DNA from: Candidatus Liptonbacteria bacterium CG11_big_fil_rev_8_21_14_0_20_35_14
GTDB taxonomy: Bacteria > Patescibacteriota > Minisyncoccia > UBA6257 > XYB1-36-10
NCBI GenBank assembly: GCA_002796205.1
Contig: PCWO01000040.1
Location: 769 to 8,491 of the forward strand
Direction of reading: 5' to 3'
Length of the DNA stretch: 7,723 nt
Of the stretch, positions 1-6,624 are shown piece by piece (the stretch's first letter is position 1; every line of letters starts with the position of its first letter). The notes under the pieces were generated by a model. That model ran no database searches, was not told the DNA's origin, and saw nothing but the letters and a program-made list of their open reading frames with translations. A program made the translations under genes and the position numbers.

Positions 1-1
1 G

Positions 2-985
2 CTTACTATGCCTATCCCCGGCGTCAGTCAGTCATCTAACGGCGATATCGGTTCGTATGTAGCTACTCTATTTCAATTTGGCCTAGCCATTGTCGGCTTG
101 GTCGCTTTTGCGATGATTGTTTTTAACGGCGTTAAATATATTATGGGTGCCGGTAATGAATCTTTAGTAGGCGACGCTAAAGTCGGTATTTGGCAGGCTA
201 TTGTTGGTGTTCTTTTGCTTCTAGCCTCAGTTGTTCTTCTAAACACCATCAATCCCTGTATACTAAGCTCTGTCAAGATATGGGGTGATGGAGCGCAAAG
301 AGATGTAAAGTGCGCCACCAACAATTTTGGTCTTGAGGGAAGAAGTGATGAAGAAATAAGAGAAGCTATTACTGATAATTTATCCAGTGGTCAAATAGAA
401 GGCATTAGAAGAATAGACCGTGGTGGAACTCTTGAAATAGCCGGAACTGACAGCGATAATGGTCATCCTATTAAAATATTAGTTTCTAAAGATGGTAGTT
501 ATACAATCCACGAGCTTCAAGGCGCATCTTATATACAAATAAATCAAGGGACAGATATTAATACTCTTGATAAAAGCTTTATAAATATTAAAGAGGGATA
601 TAATATTAACGAAGAAGTTAGGGCTTATTTATTAGAAAAAACAAAAGAAATTTATGCCAATGACGGCATTCCTTTATCAGATGATCAATTAGACAGAGAG
701 GCTGAAACTTTAAATATTGAAATAAAAAATGATTTCAAACACAGAGGGTACCTAATAAATGGACGCATTACCTGCGAAAAAATATCAAACTCCATTACGC
801 CATATTATAAATGTCTTCCGGTTTTTATCACTATGACTAACACCTCTATTTCAACTCCTATACTAGAAAGAATTACGATTCCTCAAAATCCAGTTTATAT
901 AGAATTTCCGGCCAATAATAGCCGTGACAAAACTATAATAGAAAATTATATTTTAAAATTAGTTAACTCTAACATTCAATACTAA
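2..985 (+). CDS. TrbC/VirB2-like pilin-type membrane protein with long C-terminal domain (5' end cut off)
   Basis: The reading frame is open to the window edge. The first ATG is at 8, but the text from there (MPIPGV...) resembles the middle of this family, which normally has a signal peptide before an IPG motif, so the true start is probably upstream. Counting from the ATG, residues 17-45 and 60-82 are two hydrophobic helices joined by a short loop with GAGN and DAK, and the second ends in LNTINP. That is the pattern of the TrbC/VirB2-like pilin proteins common in Patescibacteria, thought to belong to type IV secretion or conjugative-pilus machinery in the inner membrane. About 240 further residues follow, polar and acidic with mixed beta-like stretches and cysteines at 102, 256 and 269 (one more at 84). 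Ordinary members end soon after TINP, so this extension is unusual and I do not recognise it. The family call is fairly sure; the role of the extension is unknown. Confidence 0.78.
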   Translation, partial: LTMPIPGVSQSSNGDIGSYVATLFQFGLAIVGLVAFAMIVFNGVKYIMGAGNESLVGDAKVGIWQAIVGVLLLLASVVLLNTINPCILSSVKIWGDGAQRDVKCATNNFGLEGRSDEEIREAITDNLSSGQIEGIRRIDRGGTLEIAGTDSDNGHPIKILVSKDGSYTIHELQGASYIQINQGTDINTLDKSFINIKEGYNINEEVRAYLLEKTKEIYANDGIPLSDDQLDREAETLNIEIKNDFKHRGYLINGRITCEKISNSITPYYKCLPVFITMTNTSISTPILERITIPQNPVYIEFPANNSRDKTIIENYILKLVNSNIQY

Positions 986-1005
986 CTTAATAATATTTTT
1001 AGCTG

Positions 1006-1011
1006 TATAAT
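1006..1011 (+). promoter_or_regulatory. Possible -10 element for the cation-pump operon
   Basis: TATAAT is a perfect sigma70-type -10 hexamer in the 35-bp gap between the pilin-like gene and the ATPase. The best-spaced -35 candidate (TAACTT at 983-988, overlapping the upstream stop codon) is poor. Transcription would begin near 1017-1019, only a few bases before the ATG at 1021, giving an almost leaderless message. AT-rich DNA yields such hexamers by chance, so this is tentative. Confidence 0.35.
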
Positions 1012-1020
1012 AAATATATA

Positions 1021-3585
1021 ATGCTAAAAAATGAGATTCCTCAAAATCCTTGGAGTATTAATTATAAAGATGTTTTAAATATCCTAGAATCAAGCCCTCA
1101 AGGTTTGTCTTTCGCCTCAGCCAAAAAACGTTTAGATGATTTTGGTTTAAATATAATACCTGAAAAAAAACCTTTAACTAAATTAAGTATTTTTTTAAAT
1201 CAACTAAAAAGTCCCTTAATTTTTATTCTTATTATAGCCGTTTTAATCACTCTTGCTTTGCAGGAGATAAGAGACGCTCTTATTATCGGCGCCGCCGTTT
1301 TGGTTAACAGCTTTCTAGGATTTTACCAAGAAAATAAAGCTGAAAATTCTCTTCAAGGATTAAAAAAATATATTAAAAATAAAACTATAGTTATTAGAGA
1401 CAATAAAGAACAAATTATTGATAGCAGCGAGGTAGTGCCAGGCGATATAATTTCTCTTTTTCCGGGCGAAAGAGTCTCGGCCGATGCTCGCCTTATATCC
1501 GCCAAAGATTTTTTAGTAGACGAGGCTATTTTAACCGGTGAATCATTGCCTGTAAAAAAAAATATAAACGTTACAAAAATAGAAGCTCCTTTAGCCGATA
1601 GATTATCTATGGTTTTTGGTGGAACCTTGGTAGTTGAGGGTATAGCTCGCGCTGTTGTCGTTAATACCGGAGTCAATACTAATTTAGGGCAAATAGCTTT
1701 AATGGTAGAAAGTTCAACCGATGATATTACTCCTCTGCAAATAGCTATCAAAGAATTTACTATCAAGCTCTCGGTTGTTTTACTAGCCTTAATAGCTATT
1801 CTTTTTGGTATTGGCATTTATTTCGGGCAGGATCTAGTAGATATGTTTATAACCTCGGTGGCTATTGCAGTCTCCGCTATTCCTGAAGGCCTTCCTATCG
1901 CTTTAACGGTTATACTTTCTATCGGAGTTGAGCGTATGGCTAAAAGAAAAGGGGTAGTTAGAAGATTATTAGCCGCCGAAACACTTGGCAGCACAACTGT
2001 TGTTATGACCGACAAAACTGGCACTCTTACAGAATCCAACACTTCTTTAAGCAAGGTGATTCCATTTAAATCAAATAATTCAGAGTCTATCAATAATCTT
2101 CTCATTATGTCCTCCGCTACTATTAATGTAATATCGGAAAACAATAATATAGTCGGTCAATCAATAGAAGTTTCTTTAGCTAAAGGTTTAAAAAAATATA
2201 ATCTTTCTCTATCTAAAATACAAAAAGATTTAACCATATTAGATAAAAAATATTTTAATTCTAAAGACAAATTTTCCACCTCTCTTTTTATATATAACCA
2301 TAAAAAGTATATAGCAGTCTTAGGCGCTCCCGACATACTTTTAAAAATGTCTAATATTAAGAACGAAGCCAGTCAAAAAATATTATCATTAATAGATGAG
2401 CTCGCCTACTCCGGAGAAAAATTAATAGGCCTTGCCCTAAAAACAACCACTCATGACTCTATTAAAAAAGAAAAATTAAATAAATTTGAATTTCAAGGAT
2501 TAATTTCTTTTAGAGATCCAATTCGTAAAAATGTCGCCGAAGCTATAAAAAAAGTTCAAAATCTTGGCGTTAAAACTATTATTGTAACTGGCGATCATCA
2601 GGGCACAGCCGAATCTGTTGGTACGAGTATTAATTTATTTAAAACAGGCGATAAGTTGATAACTGGATTAGAACTAGACTCATTAAGTGATGACGCTCTT
2701 AAAAAAGATTTAGATAATATTAAAATATTTGCTCGCGTCTCTCCAGAGCAAAAATTGAGAATTGCTCGTATATATAAAGAGGTTGGCGAAATAGTCGCTA
2801 TGACAGGCGATGGCCTAAACGACGCCCCCGCCCTTAAAGAGGCTAATATAGGCATAGCTGTTGGCTCCGGTACCGAGGTGGCTAAAAGTGCCTCCGATTT
2901 AATTATTTTAGATGATAACTTTGAAACTATTGTATCTGCTATTGAAGAAGGGCGTAAGACTGTTGGTAAAATTAAAAAAGTTATAATTTATCTACTATCA
3001 AGTATAATTGATGAATTGATTCTTATTGGTGGAGCTCTTTTAACCGGCCTAGCTATTCCTCTTAATGCCCTTCAAATCCTTTGGGTTAATTTCTTCTCCG
3101 ATAGTTTTCCAGCTCTCGGGCTTGCTTTTGAGGACAAACTTTCTGATGTTTCTAAAAAGCCAAGCAATATTAAAAATAATATTTTAGATGAGCAGGCTAA
3201 ATTTATTATTATGGTTATAGGCGTTTTAACCAGTCTTCTACTGTTTGTCATTTATTATATTCTTATTAAACTTAATTTTGATCAGCCACTAGTTAAAACA
3301 TTTATATTCGCTACCTTCGGTATCTACTCCCTGTTTCTAGTCTTTTCTATTAGAAGTCTTAAAAAAAATATATTAAAATATAATATATTTGATAACGAAT
3401 TTTTATCGGCGGGCGTAGGTTTTGGAGTTTTTTTAATGGCTCTGGCTATTTACTTTCCGCCTCTTCAATCAGTTTTAGATACCGTCCCACTTCCACCACT
3501 ATGGGTCGCCAGCGTATTTCTTACAGGCTTAATAAATATAGCTTTAGTCGAATTTGCTAAATGGCTTTATAGAAATAAAAATTAA
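1021..3585 (+). CDS. P2-type cation-transporting ATPase (Ca2+-ATPase-like)
   Basis: An 854-residue P-type ATPase, normal length for the SERCA/PacL-like group. It should use ATP to drive cations, most likely Ca2+, across the cytoplasmic membrane. Order of parts: N-terminal cation-ATPase region (about 1-60), first membrane helices, actuator domain with TGES at 172-175, M4 with PEGLP at 288-292, phosphorylation motif DKTGT with Asp331, nucleotide-binding region, TGD at 523-525, hinge motif GDGLNDAP at 596-603, then M5-M10. Aligned by eye with SERCA, site II acids and amide are kept (Glu289 for E309, Asn690 for N796, Asp694 for D800). In site I Glu665 matches E771, Ser693 matches T799, and Ile662 replaces N768, so ion number or choice may differ from SERCA. 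No Shine-Dalgarno site precedes the ATG. The next gene starts 1 nt after the stop. The family is certain; the substrate is inferred from residues and from the neighbouring exchanger. Confidence 0.95.
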   Translation: MLKNEIPQNPWSINYKDVLNILESSPQGLSFASAKKRLDDFGLNIIPEKKPLTKLSIFLNQLKSPLIFILIIAVLITLALQEIRDALIIGAAVLVNSFLGFYQENKAENSLQGLKKYIKNKTIVIRDNKEQIIDSSEVVPGDIISLFPGERVSADARLISAKDFLVDEAILTGESLPVKKNINVTKIEAPLADRLSMVFGGTLVVEGIARAVVVNTGVNTNLGQIALMVESSTDDITPLQIAIKEFTIKLSVVLLALIAILFGIGIYFGQDLVDMFITSVAIAVSAIPEGLPIALTVILSIGVERMAKRKGVVRRLLAAETLGSTTVVMTDKTGTLTESNTSLSKVIPFKSNNSESINNLLIMSSATINVISENNNIVGQSIEVSLAKGLKKYNLSLSKIQKDLTILDKKYFNSKDKFSTSLFIYNHKKYIAVLGAPDILLKMSNIKNEASQKILSLIDELAYSGEKLIGLALKTTTHDSIKKEKLNKFEFQGLISFRDPIRKNVAEAIKKVQNLGVKTIIVTGDHQGTAESVGTSINLFKTGDKLITGLELDSLSDDALKKDLDNIKIFARVSPEQKLRIARIYKEVGEIVAMTGDGLNDAPALKEANIGIAVGSGTEVAKSASDLIILDDNFETIVSAIEEGRKTVGKIKKVIIYLLSSIIDELILIGGALLTGLAIPLNALQILWVNFFSDSFPALGLAFEDKLSDVSKKPSNIKNNILDEQAKFIIMVIGVLTSLLLFVIYYILIKLNFDQPLVKTFIFATFGIYSLFLVFSIRSLKKNILKYNIFDNEFLSAGVGFGVFLMALAIYFPPLQSVLDTVPLPPLWVASVFLTGLINIALVEFAKWLYRNKN

Positions 3586-3586
3586 T

Positions 3587-4564
3587 ATGCTAACTTGGAA
3601 CATAATTTTATTCTTAATAAGTTTATATATTCTTGTTAAAGCCAGTCAATCGGTTGTTAAATATATTTTAGCCATCGCTGATTTTTTAAATATATCAGAC
3701 TATGTGGCTGCTCTTTTAATAATGTCTTTGGCCACTACTCTTCCCGAATTTGTGGTCGGTATAAACTCCGCTATCGGCGGATTTTCAAACTTATCTCTTG
3801 GTAATTTATTTGGGGCTAATATAGCAAACATAAGTCTTGTTTTGGGTCTCTCCGCCTTTTTAAGTGGTAATATAAAAACAGTTGGGCGGGCGCCTAAATA
3901 TCATATATGGCCAGCTTTATTAACCTCTATTTCTCCTATTATATTACTCTTAGATGGTAGTCTAACCAGAAATGACGGACTAATTTTGATAAGCATATTT
4001 TTTATCTACTGCTTTTTTCTTATTTTTGGTAGGAGTTTTATTAAAAAAGAACATGATATTCTCTCTAAAATTAGATCATCTAAAGAAAAAACTACTCATC
4101 ATTATCTATTTTTAAATAAAAATATTGGCGGATTTATTATTTCAGTTTTTTTACTACTGCTAAGCGCCTATGTCTTAACCTTAAATGCCTCTAGTATTGC
4201 CTTAAGTCTTAATATCTCAGAAATTTTAATTGGTATTTTTGTTATAGCCATCGGCACAACCCTACCTGAATTATCAATCTCATTACGTTCGGCCTTTTCC
4301 AAGCACCCGGGGCTTTCTATTGGCAATCTTGTCGGCGCCTCGGTTTTTAATAGTACCCTTATTTTAGGAGTTGTCGCTTTAATAAATCCTATAGCTATTA
4401 TCGGTAACGATTTTAAATCTTTTATAATAGCCTCTATTTTTATGGTATTATGTATTATAGTAGCCAATATATTCTTAACTACCGGAAGAAAAATAGGGCG
4501 CTTTGAAGGACTAATGCTAATGTTTATTTATGTTTTATTTATTTTTTCCAATATTATTTTATAA
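3587..4564 (+). CDS. CaCA-family sodium/calcium-type exchanger (YrbG-like)
   Basis: An integral membrane antiporter of about 325 residues, likely moving Ca2+ out against Na+ or H+. The two alpha repeats that define the family are visible. Repeat 1 has LATTLPE with Glu54 followed by GNLFGANIAN (72-81). Repeat 2 has IGTTLPE with Glu228 followed by GNLVGASVFN (246-255). The two Glu residues are the expected ion ligands. About ten hydrophobic segments fill the rest, with a basic, hydrophilic middle loop roughly at residues 150-185. I chose the ATG at 3587, giving MLTWNIILF, because it sits 1 nt past the ATPase stop and starts directly at the first helix. A TTG at 3554 would add 11 residues inside the ATPase gene. 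The pump-exchanger pair suggests calcium export, but ion choice is not proven. Length and two-repeat layout fit bacterial YrbG-type proteins. Confidence 0.92.
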   Translation: MLTWNIILFLISLYILVKASQSVVKYILAIADFLNISDYVAALLIMSLATTLPEFVVGINSAIGGFSNLSLGNLFGANIANISLVLGLSAFLSGNIKTVGRAPKYHIWPALLTSISPIILLLDGSLTRNDGLILISIFFIYCFFLIFGRSFIKKEHDILSKIRSSKEKTTHHYLFLNKNIGGFIISVFLLLLSAYVLTLNASSIALSLNISEILIGIFVIAIGTTLPELSISLRSAFSKHPGLSIGNLVGASVFNSTLILGVVALINPIAIIGNDFKSFIIASIFMVLCIIVANIFLTTGRKIGRFEGLMLMFIYVLFIFSNIIL

Positions 4565-4566
4565 AG

Positions 4567-5052
4567 ATGTATAAAAAATTTAAAAAGAAAACCGAATCAA
4601 TAGAGTTTATGTCACCCGAATTTGAATTTTTTGAAAAAGATATTATTTGGTACGCAGTTTCTATATTTGTATCAACTATTATAGTTCTTTTTGCTATTTG
4701 GCAAAAAAACGTTCTTTTCGCTGTTTTTATTGTCATCGCCGAATCAATTCTTTTATTTTTTGGCAATGATCAGCCAAGATCTTTTAAAATTACTGCCGAC
4801 AAAACCGGCCTAGAGATAGGGCCAAAGTTTTATTCCTGGAACCAACTTGAAAGTTTTTCTATCGGGCATGAAAAAAATGAGACCCACTCCGACTTGCATT
4901 TCTATAAAGTAAATCAACTTGGATTAAAGCTTCATTTAGACATAGAAAACAAAGATGTTGCCAGAATCAAATCTTTCTTGCATAATTATCTCACCGAAGT
5001 AGAACACTATGAGTCTCTTTCCGAGACTATTATGCGCACTCTTCGTATTTAA
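4567..5052 (+). CDS. Small two-helix membrane protein with soluble C-terminal domain, function unknown
   Basis: A 161-residue protein starting 2 nt after the exchanger stop, so probably in the same transcript. A short basic, acidic-then-aromatic N-terminus is followed by two hydrophobic helices at about 26-45 and 48-65, then roughly 95 cytosolic residues. This part begins with a strand-like segment (SFKITADKTGLEIGPKFYSW) and ends with an amphipathic helix near 130-145. The pattern of helix pair, then beta-rich domain, then helix resembles the bacterial PH-like membrane proteins often found in Patescibacteria, but this is a resemblance of layout only and no catalytic motif is visible. Its place at the end of the pump-exchanger cluster hints at an accessory membrane role, without direct support. 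It ends 6 nt before the tRNA. Confidence 0.8.
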   Translation: MYKKFKKKTESIEFMSPEFEFFEKDIIWYAVSIFVSTIIVLFAIWQKNVLFAVFIVIAESILLFFGNDQPRSFKITADKTGLEIGPKFYSWNQLESFSIGHEKNETHSDLHFYKVNQLGLKLHLDIENKDVARIKSFLHNYLTEVEHYESLSETIMRTLRI

Positions 5053-5058
5053 TCTCTT

Positions 5059-5130
5059 GTCCCTGTCGTTCAATGGATAGGACGCGGGTTTGCGGAACCC
5101 GTAATGAGGGTTCGATTCCTTCCAGGGGCA
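5059..5130 (+). tRNA. tRNA-Arg (anticodon GCG)
   Basis: A full cloverleaf can be folded by hand. The acceptor stem is GTCCCTG (5059-5065) with CAGGGGC (5123-5129). The D stem is GTTC/GGAC, the anticodon stem CGGGT/ACCCG (5085-5089, 5097-5101), and the T stem GAGGG/CCTTC with loop TTCGATT. The seven-base loop TTGCGGA places GCG at 5092-5094, which reads the arginine codons CGC and CGU. The discriminator base is A5130 and the CCA end is not encoded (CAC follows). Bacteria usually read these codons with an ACG anticodon made inosine-containing, so GCG is a less common solution. The gene marks the left edge of the accessory region. Confidence 0.93.
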
Positions 5131-5228
5131 CACTTTAGAAAATGGCAAGCCAGAGGAAGCCGCCTCGCTTCGCTCGGCGGTCATTTCGTATTGAATTTTG
5201 GGGGCAAAAACGAATTGGCGGTTTCGCA
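5128..5228 (+). repeat. 101-bp inverted repeat, left copy (IR1-L)
   Basis: Its reverse complement matches 6373-6473 without gaps, with about nine mismatches by eye. The outer 52 bp (5128-5179) are perfect. The first three bases overlap the tRNA 3' end. On the - strand it encodes the end of the recombinase coiled-coil fragment (reading AERSEAASSGLPFSKV). It contains, read on the - strand, the compact hairpin GCCGAGCGAAGCGAGGC. Confidence 0.9.
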
Positions 5229-5254
5229 AAATATGGTTCGAGCCGATGTTTTTC
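5227..5254 (-). repeat. 28-bp recombinase-tail repeat, copy in the recombinase
   Basis: A perfect inverted copy lies at 6592-6619. In the recombinase frame it encodes KNIGSNHIL, the conserved tail peptide of this recombinase family. Here it sits directly next to IR1-L, overlapping it by 2 bp. Confidence 0.85.
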
Positions 5255-5519
5255 AGAAATGTTGTCATTTCGGAAAGATTATTCTCCTCAATCAATTTTG
5301 TGGCTTGATTCAAAGACAAAATGAACTCACGAGCCTGTTCGAGCCAAGACAAACCTTTCTGCTCAAAGTCAGTGATTTTTTCGTTTAGCGCGACCTTTTG
5401 GGAGACGAACATATTCTTTTTGGCGGCGTATTCCTTTTGCGTGAGCGCATCTTCCAAATACACATCAAGCAATTTTTGAAGTTTCGCCTCAATTTGAGAT
5501 AACTGTTCTTTGAGATTTA

Positions 5520-6329
5520 TTACTTCGCTTTTCGCTTGTTCTTTCGCTTGATTTTCTTTCGTGTCCAACGCCGCCAAAACTTTCTCGGTGTCTTGGCTCG
5601 AACCGGCTCGTGAGTTCCCTCAAAAATTTCCCCTTTGTATCTCATAAGGCCGACATAGAAAGGATTTTGAAGAATATGCTGAACATTGCTTAAAGAAATT
5701 TCCTTACCGAGGTTTCCTCGTAGATTTTTCTCTTTGCACCAATTTGCGAGAGAGTTAAATGAGTATGCTCCGGTGGCGTACATTTCAAACATCTTACGAA
5801 CTTTCGGTGCTTTCTCACTATCAACGTCAATTCCTCGCGTTTTAGCATTGTTTAGATAGCCAACCGGAGCCCAGCCGGGCCATACGCCATTTCGGATTTT
5901 CTGCCGCAGTCCTCGCTTAACATTCTCTCGCAAATTATCTACAAAATATTTTGATTGACCAAAGGCGATGTTAAGCATGAAAAGTCTTTGTGGTGTTGCT
6001 TCAAACCAAAAGGTGGGAAATTTGAGGGATTTAATCAAGCCGCGATCAACGAAGTGGATTATTTTTCCGCCATCAACGCTGTTCCTTGCTAATCTGTCCG
6101 GGTGCCACGAAACAATCCCGTCTGCTTTTCCTCTCTCAATCAATGACAACATTTCTGCGAATTTCATTCGCCCGGGTTCTTTTGCGGTTTTGGCCTCTTG
6201 GAAAGAGGCGACAATTTCAAGTTTTTCTTTGGCGGCATACTCTTGCAACTCTACGAGTTGCGCTTCAATACTTAAAACCTGCCTGTCATCTTCCTCTGTG
6301 CTTTTCCTTGCATAAAGTATATATCTCAT
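5520..6329 (-). CDS. Serine recombinase, catalytic and DNA-binding part (truncated)
   Basis: The product (269 residues) has a resolvase-type catalytic domain and the start of a recombinase domain. Visible motifs are YARKS with the likely nucleophile Ser10, the conserved RQVLSIEAQ stretch (16-24), EAKTAKEPGR (45-54) and DRLAR at 78-82. A long helix follows, then WPGWAPVGY (150-158), which opens the DNA-binding recombinase domain. Homology-like text continues to GTHEPV near residue 243. After this, 26 strongly basic residues are out-of-frame sequence. The true continuation lies in another frame (next fragment), and the roughly 100-residue zinc-ribbon section expected in between is absent. Such enzymes cut and rejoin attachment sites through a serine-DNA link. 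This copy is probably defective, although the catalytic part is intact. The ATG at 6329 lacks a Shine-Dalgarno site, like most genes here. Confidence 0.85.
   Translation of the reverse strand: MRYILYARKSTEEDDRQVLSIEAQLVELQEYAAKEKLEIVASFQEAKTAKEPGRMKFAEMLSLIERGKADGIVSWHPDRLARNSVDGGKIIHFVDRGLIKSLKFPTFWFEATPQRLFMLNIAFGQSKYFVDNLRENVKRGLRQKIRNGVWPGWAPVGYLNNAKTRGIDVDSEKAPKVRKMFEMYATGAYSFNSLANWCKEKNLRGNLGKEISLSNVQHILQNPFYVGLMRYKGEIFEGTHEPVRAKTPRKFWRRWTRKKIKRKNKRKAK
5595..5610. repeat. 6-bp direct repeat at the recombinase deletion/frameshift junction
   Basis: GGCTCG occurs at 5595-5600 and 5605-5610, separated by AACC. The switch from the N-terminal frame (last good residue near 5601) to the C-terminal frame (first good residue near 5598) falls exactly here. 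Short direct repeats at a junction suit a slippage or micro-homology deletion that removed the zinc-ribbon codons, but the repeat is short enough to be chance. Confidence 0.5.
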
Positions 6330-6345
6330 AGATTTAAAAAATTAA

Positions 6346-6369
6346 GGATTAAAAAATTTTCTTTTCCCC
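6346..6369 (+). repeat. 24-bp imperfect inverted repeat, left arm (IR3-L)
   Basis: An A/T-rich arm ending in CCCC. Its reverse complement matches 6625-6648 with two mismatches. It starts 17 bp upstream of the recombinase ATG. The two arms enclose IR1-R, IR2-L and the 28-bp copy, giving a 303-bp unit. Part of the match is simple A/T runs. Confidence 0.6.
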
Positions 6370-6372
6370 GAA

Positions 6373-6473
6373 TGCAAAACCGCCAATTCTTTTTTACCCC
6401 CAAAATTGAATACAAATTAGTCGCCGAGCGAAGCGAGGCGGCTTCCTCTGGCTTGCCATTTTCTAAAGTGTGC
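6373..6473 (-). repeat. 101-bp inverted repeat, right copy (IR1-R)
   Basis: Inverted copy of 5128-5228. Read on the + strand it gives the recombinase-tail peptide again (RQFFFTPKIEYK, then AERSEAASSGLPFSKV), so it is duplicated recombinase 3' DNA without a gene body. The hairpin GCCGAGCGAAGCGAGGC is on the + strand at 6424-6440. Only four bases (AGTA) separate it from the 90-bp repeat. Confidence 0.9.
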
Positions 6474-6477
6474 AGTA

Positions 6478-6567
6478 TTCTTGAATTAGTCCGAACCGCT
6501 TTCGCCGCCTGCGGCGGCGAGGAAATCCCCCCGCGAAAAAATTCTGAAAATGCGGCGGAGCCGCACC
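6478..6567 (+). repeat. Perfect 90-bp inverted repeat, left copy (IR2-L)
   Basis: Every base matches the reverse complement of 7634-7723. Identity stops after CCGCACC at 6567. It contains two GC-rich hairpins: CGCCGC-CT-GCGGCG at 6503-6516 and TGCGGC-GGA-GCCGCA at 6551-6565. Perfect identity implies a recent duplication, ongoing gene conversion, or an assembly artefact. Confidence 0.93.
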
Positions 6568-6591
6568 ATAAAAACCGCAAAAGAACCCGGA

Positions 6592-6619
6592 GAAAAACAT
6601 CGGCTCGAACCATATTTTG
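6592..6619 (+). repeat. 28-bp recombinase-tail repeat, displaced copy
   Basis: Perfect inverted copy of 5227-5254, again coding KNIGSNHIL, here followed by a different tail (ILGERK). In the recombinase this segment precedes the IR1 sequence. Here it lies after IR1-R and IR2-L, so the order is rearranged. It is not attached to a recombinase gene. Confidence 0.85.
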
Positions 6620-6624
6620 ATTTT

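Larger units (their letters stand above)
4936..5598 (-). pseudogene. Serine recombinase, C-terminal coiled-coil fragment in a shifted frame
   Basis: This frame continues the recombinase that starts at 6329, but in another phase. It opens at the serine codon of SQDTEKVLAALDTKE and gives a heptad-rich coiled coil, followed by the family tail motif WLEQAREFI and KNIGSNHILRNRQF. Those features are known from Patescibacterial large serine recombinases, in which the coiled coil follows a zinc ribbon and helps regulate integration direction. No zinc-ribbon cysteines exist in either frame here. An in-frame TGA lies just upstream, so it cannot be translated as one protein with the N-terminal part without frameshifting. 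After about 5160 the frame leaves recombinase sequence and runs antisense through the tRNA and into the 161-residue membrane protein gene, stopping at 4936, which suggests the native stop was lost. If made alone, the first usable start would be a TTG at about 5577. Confidence 0.75.
5128..6473. mobile_element. Recombinase-bearing segment bounded by 101-bp inverted repeats, inserted beside tRNA-Arg
   Basis: A 1.35-kb stretch begins at the 3' end of the tRNA and ends 4 bp before the next repeat. Its ends are inverted copies of each other, and it contains only the broken serine recombinase. G+C rises to about 45 percent, against about a third or less in the first four genes. The position next to a tRNA is typical for integrated elements, but serine recombinases do not normally leave long inverted ends, so the ends may come from duplicated recombinase-tail DNA rather than true element termini. 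No target duplication is evident. Treat the boundaries as the repeat limits, not proven insertion points. Confidence 0.5.

Noticed and set aside
3554..3586. TTG start adding 11 residues to the exchanger
   Set aside because: It overlaps the ATPase coding region. The ATG at 3587 starts at the first membrane helix and is adjacent to the upstream stop.
5235..5244. GGTTCGAGCC, resembling a tRNA T-arm, considered as an attachment-site core
   Set aside because: The likeness to the tRNA at 5109-5119 is short, and the sequence is explained as recombinase-tail code. No matching pair of att-like direct repeats was seen.
5104..5388. Small + strand open frames starting in the tRNA and running through IR1
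   Set aside because: They are antisense to the recombinase coiled coil and begin within the tRNA gene.
6372..6620. 82-residue open frame on the + strand
   Set aside because: It reads IR1-R, IR2-L and the 28-bp copy. The first part is a recombinase-tail fragment and the rest is repeat DNA, with no ribosome site.
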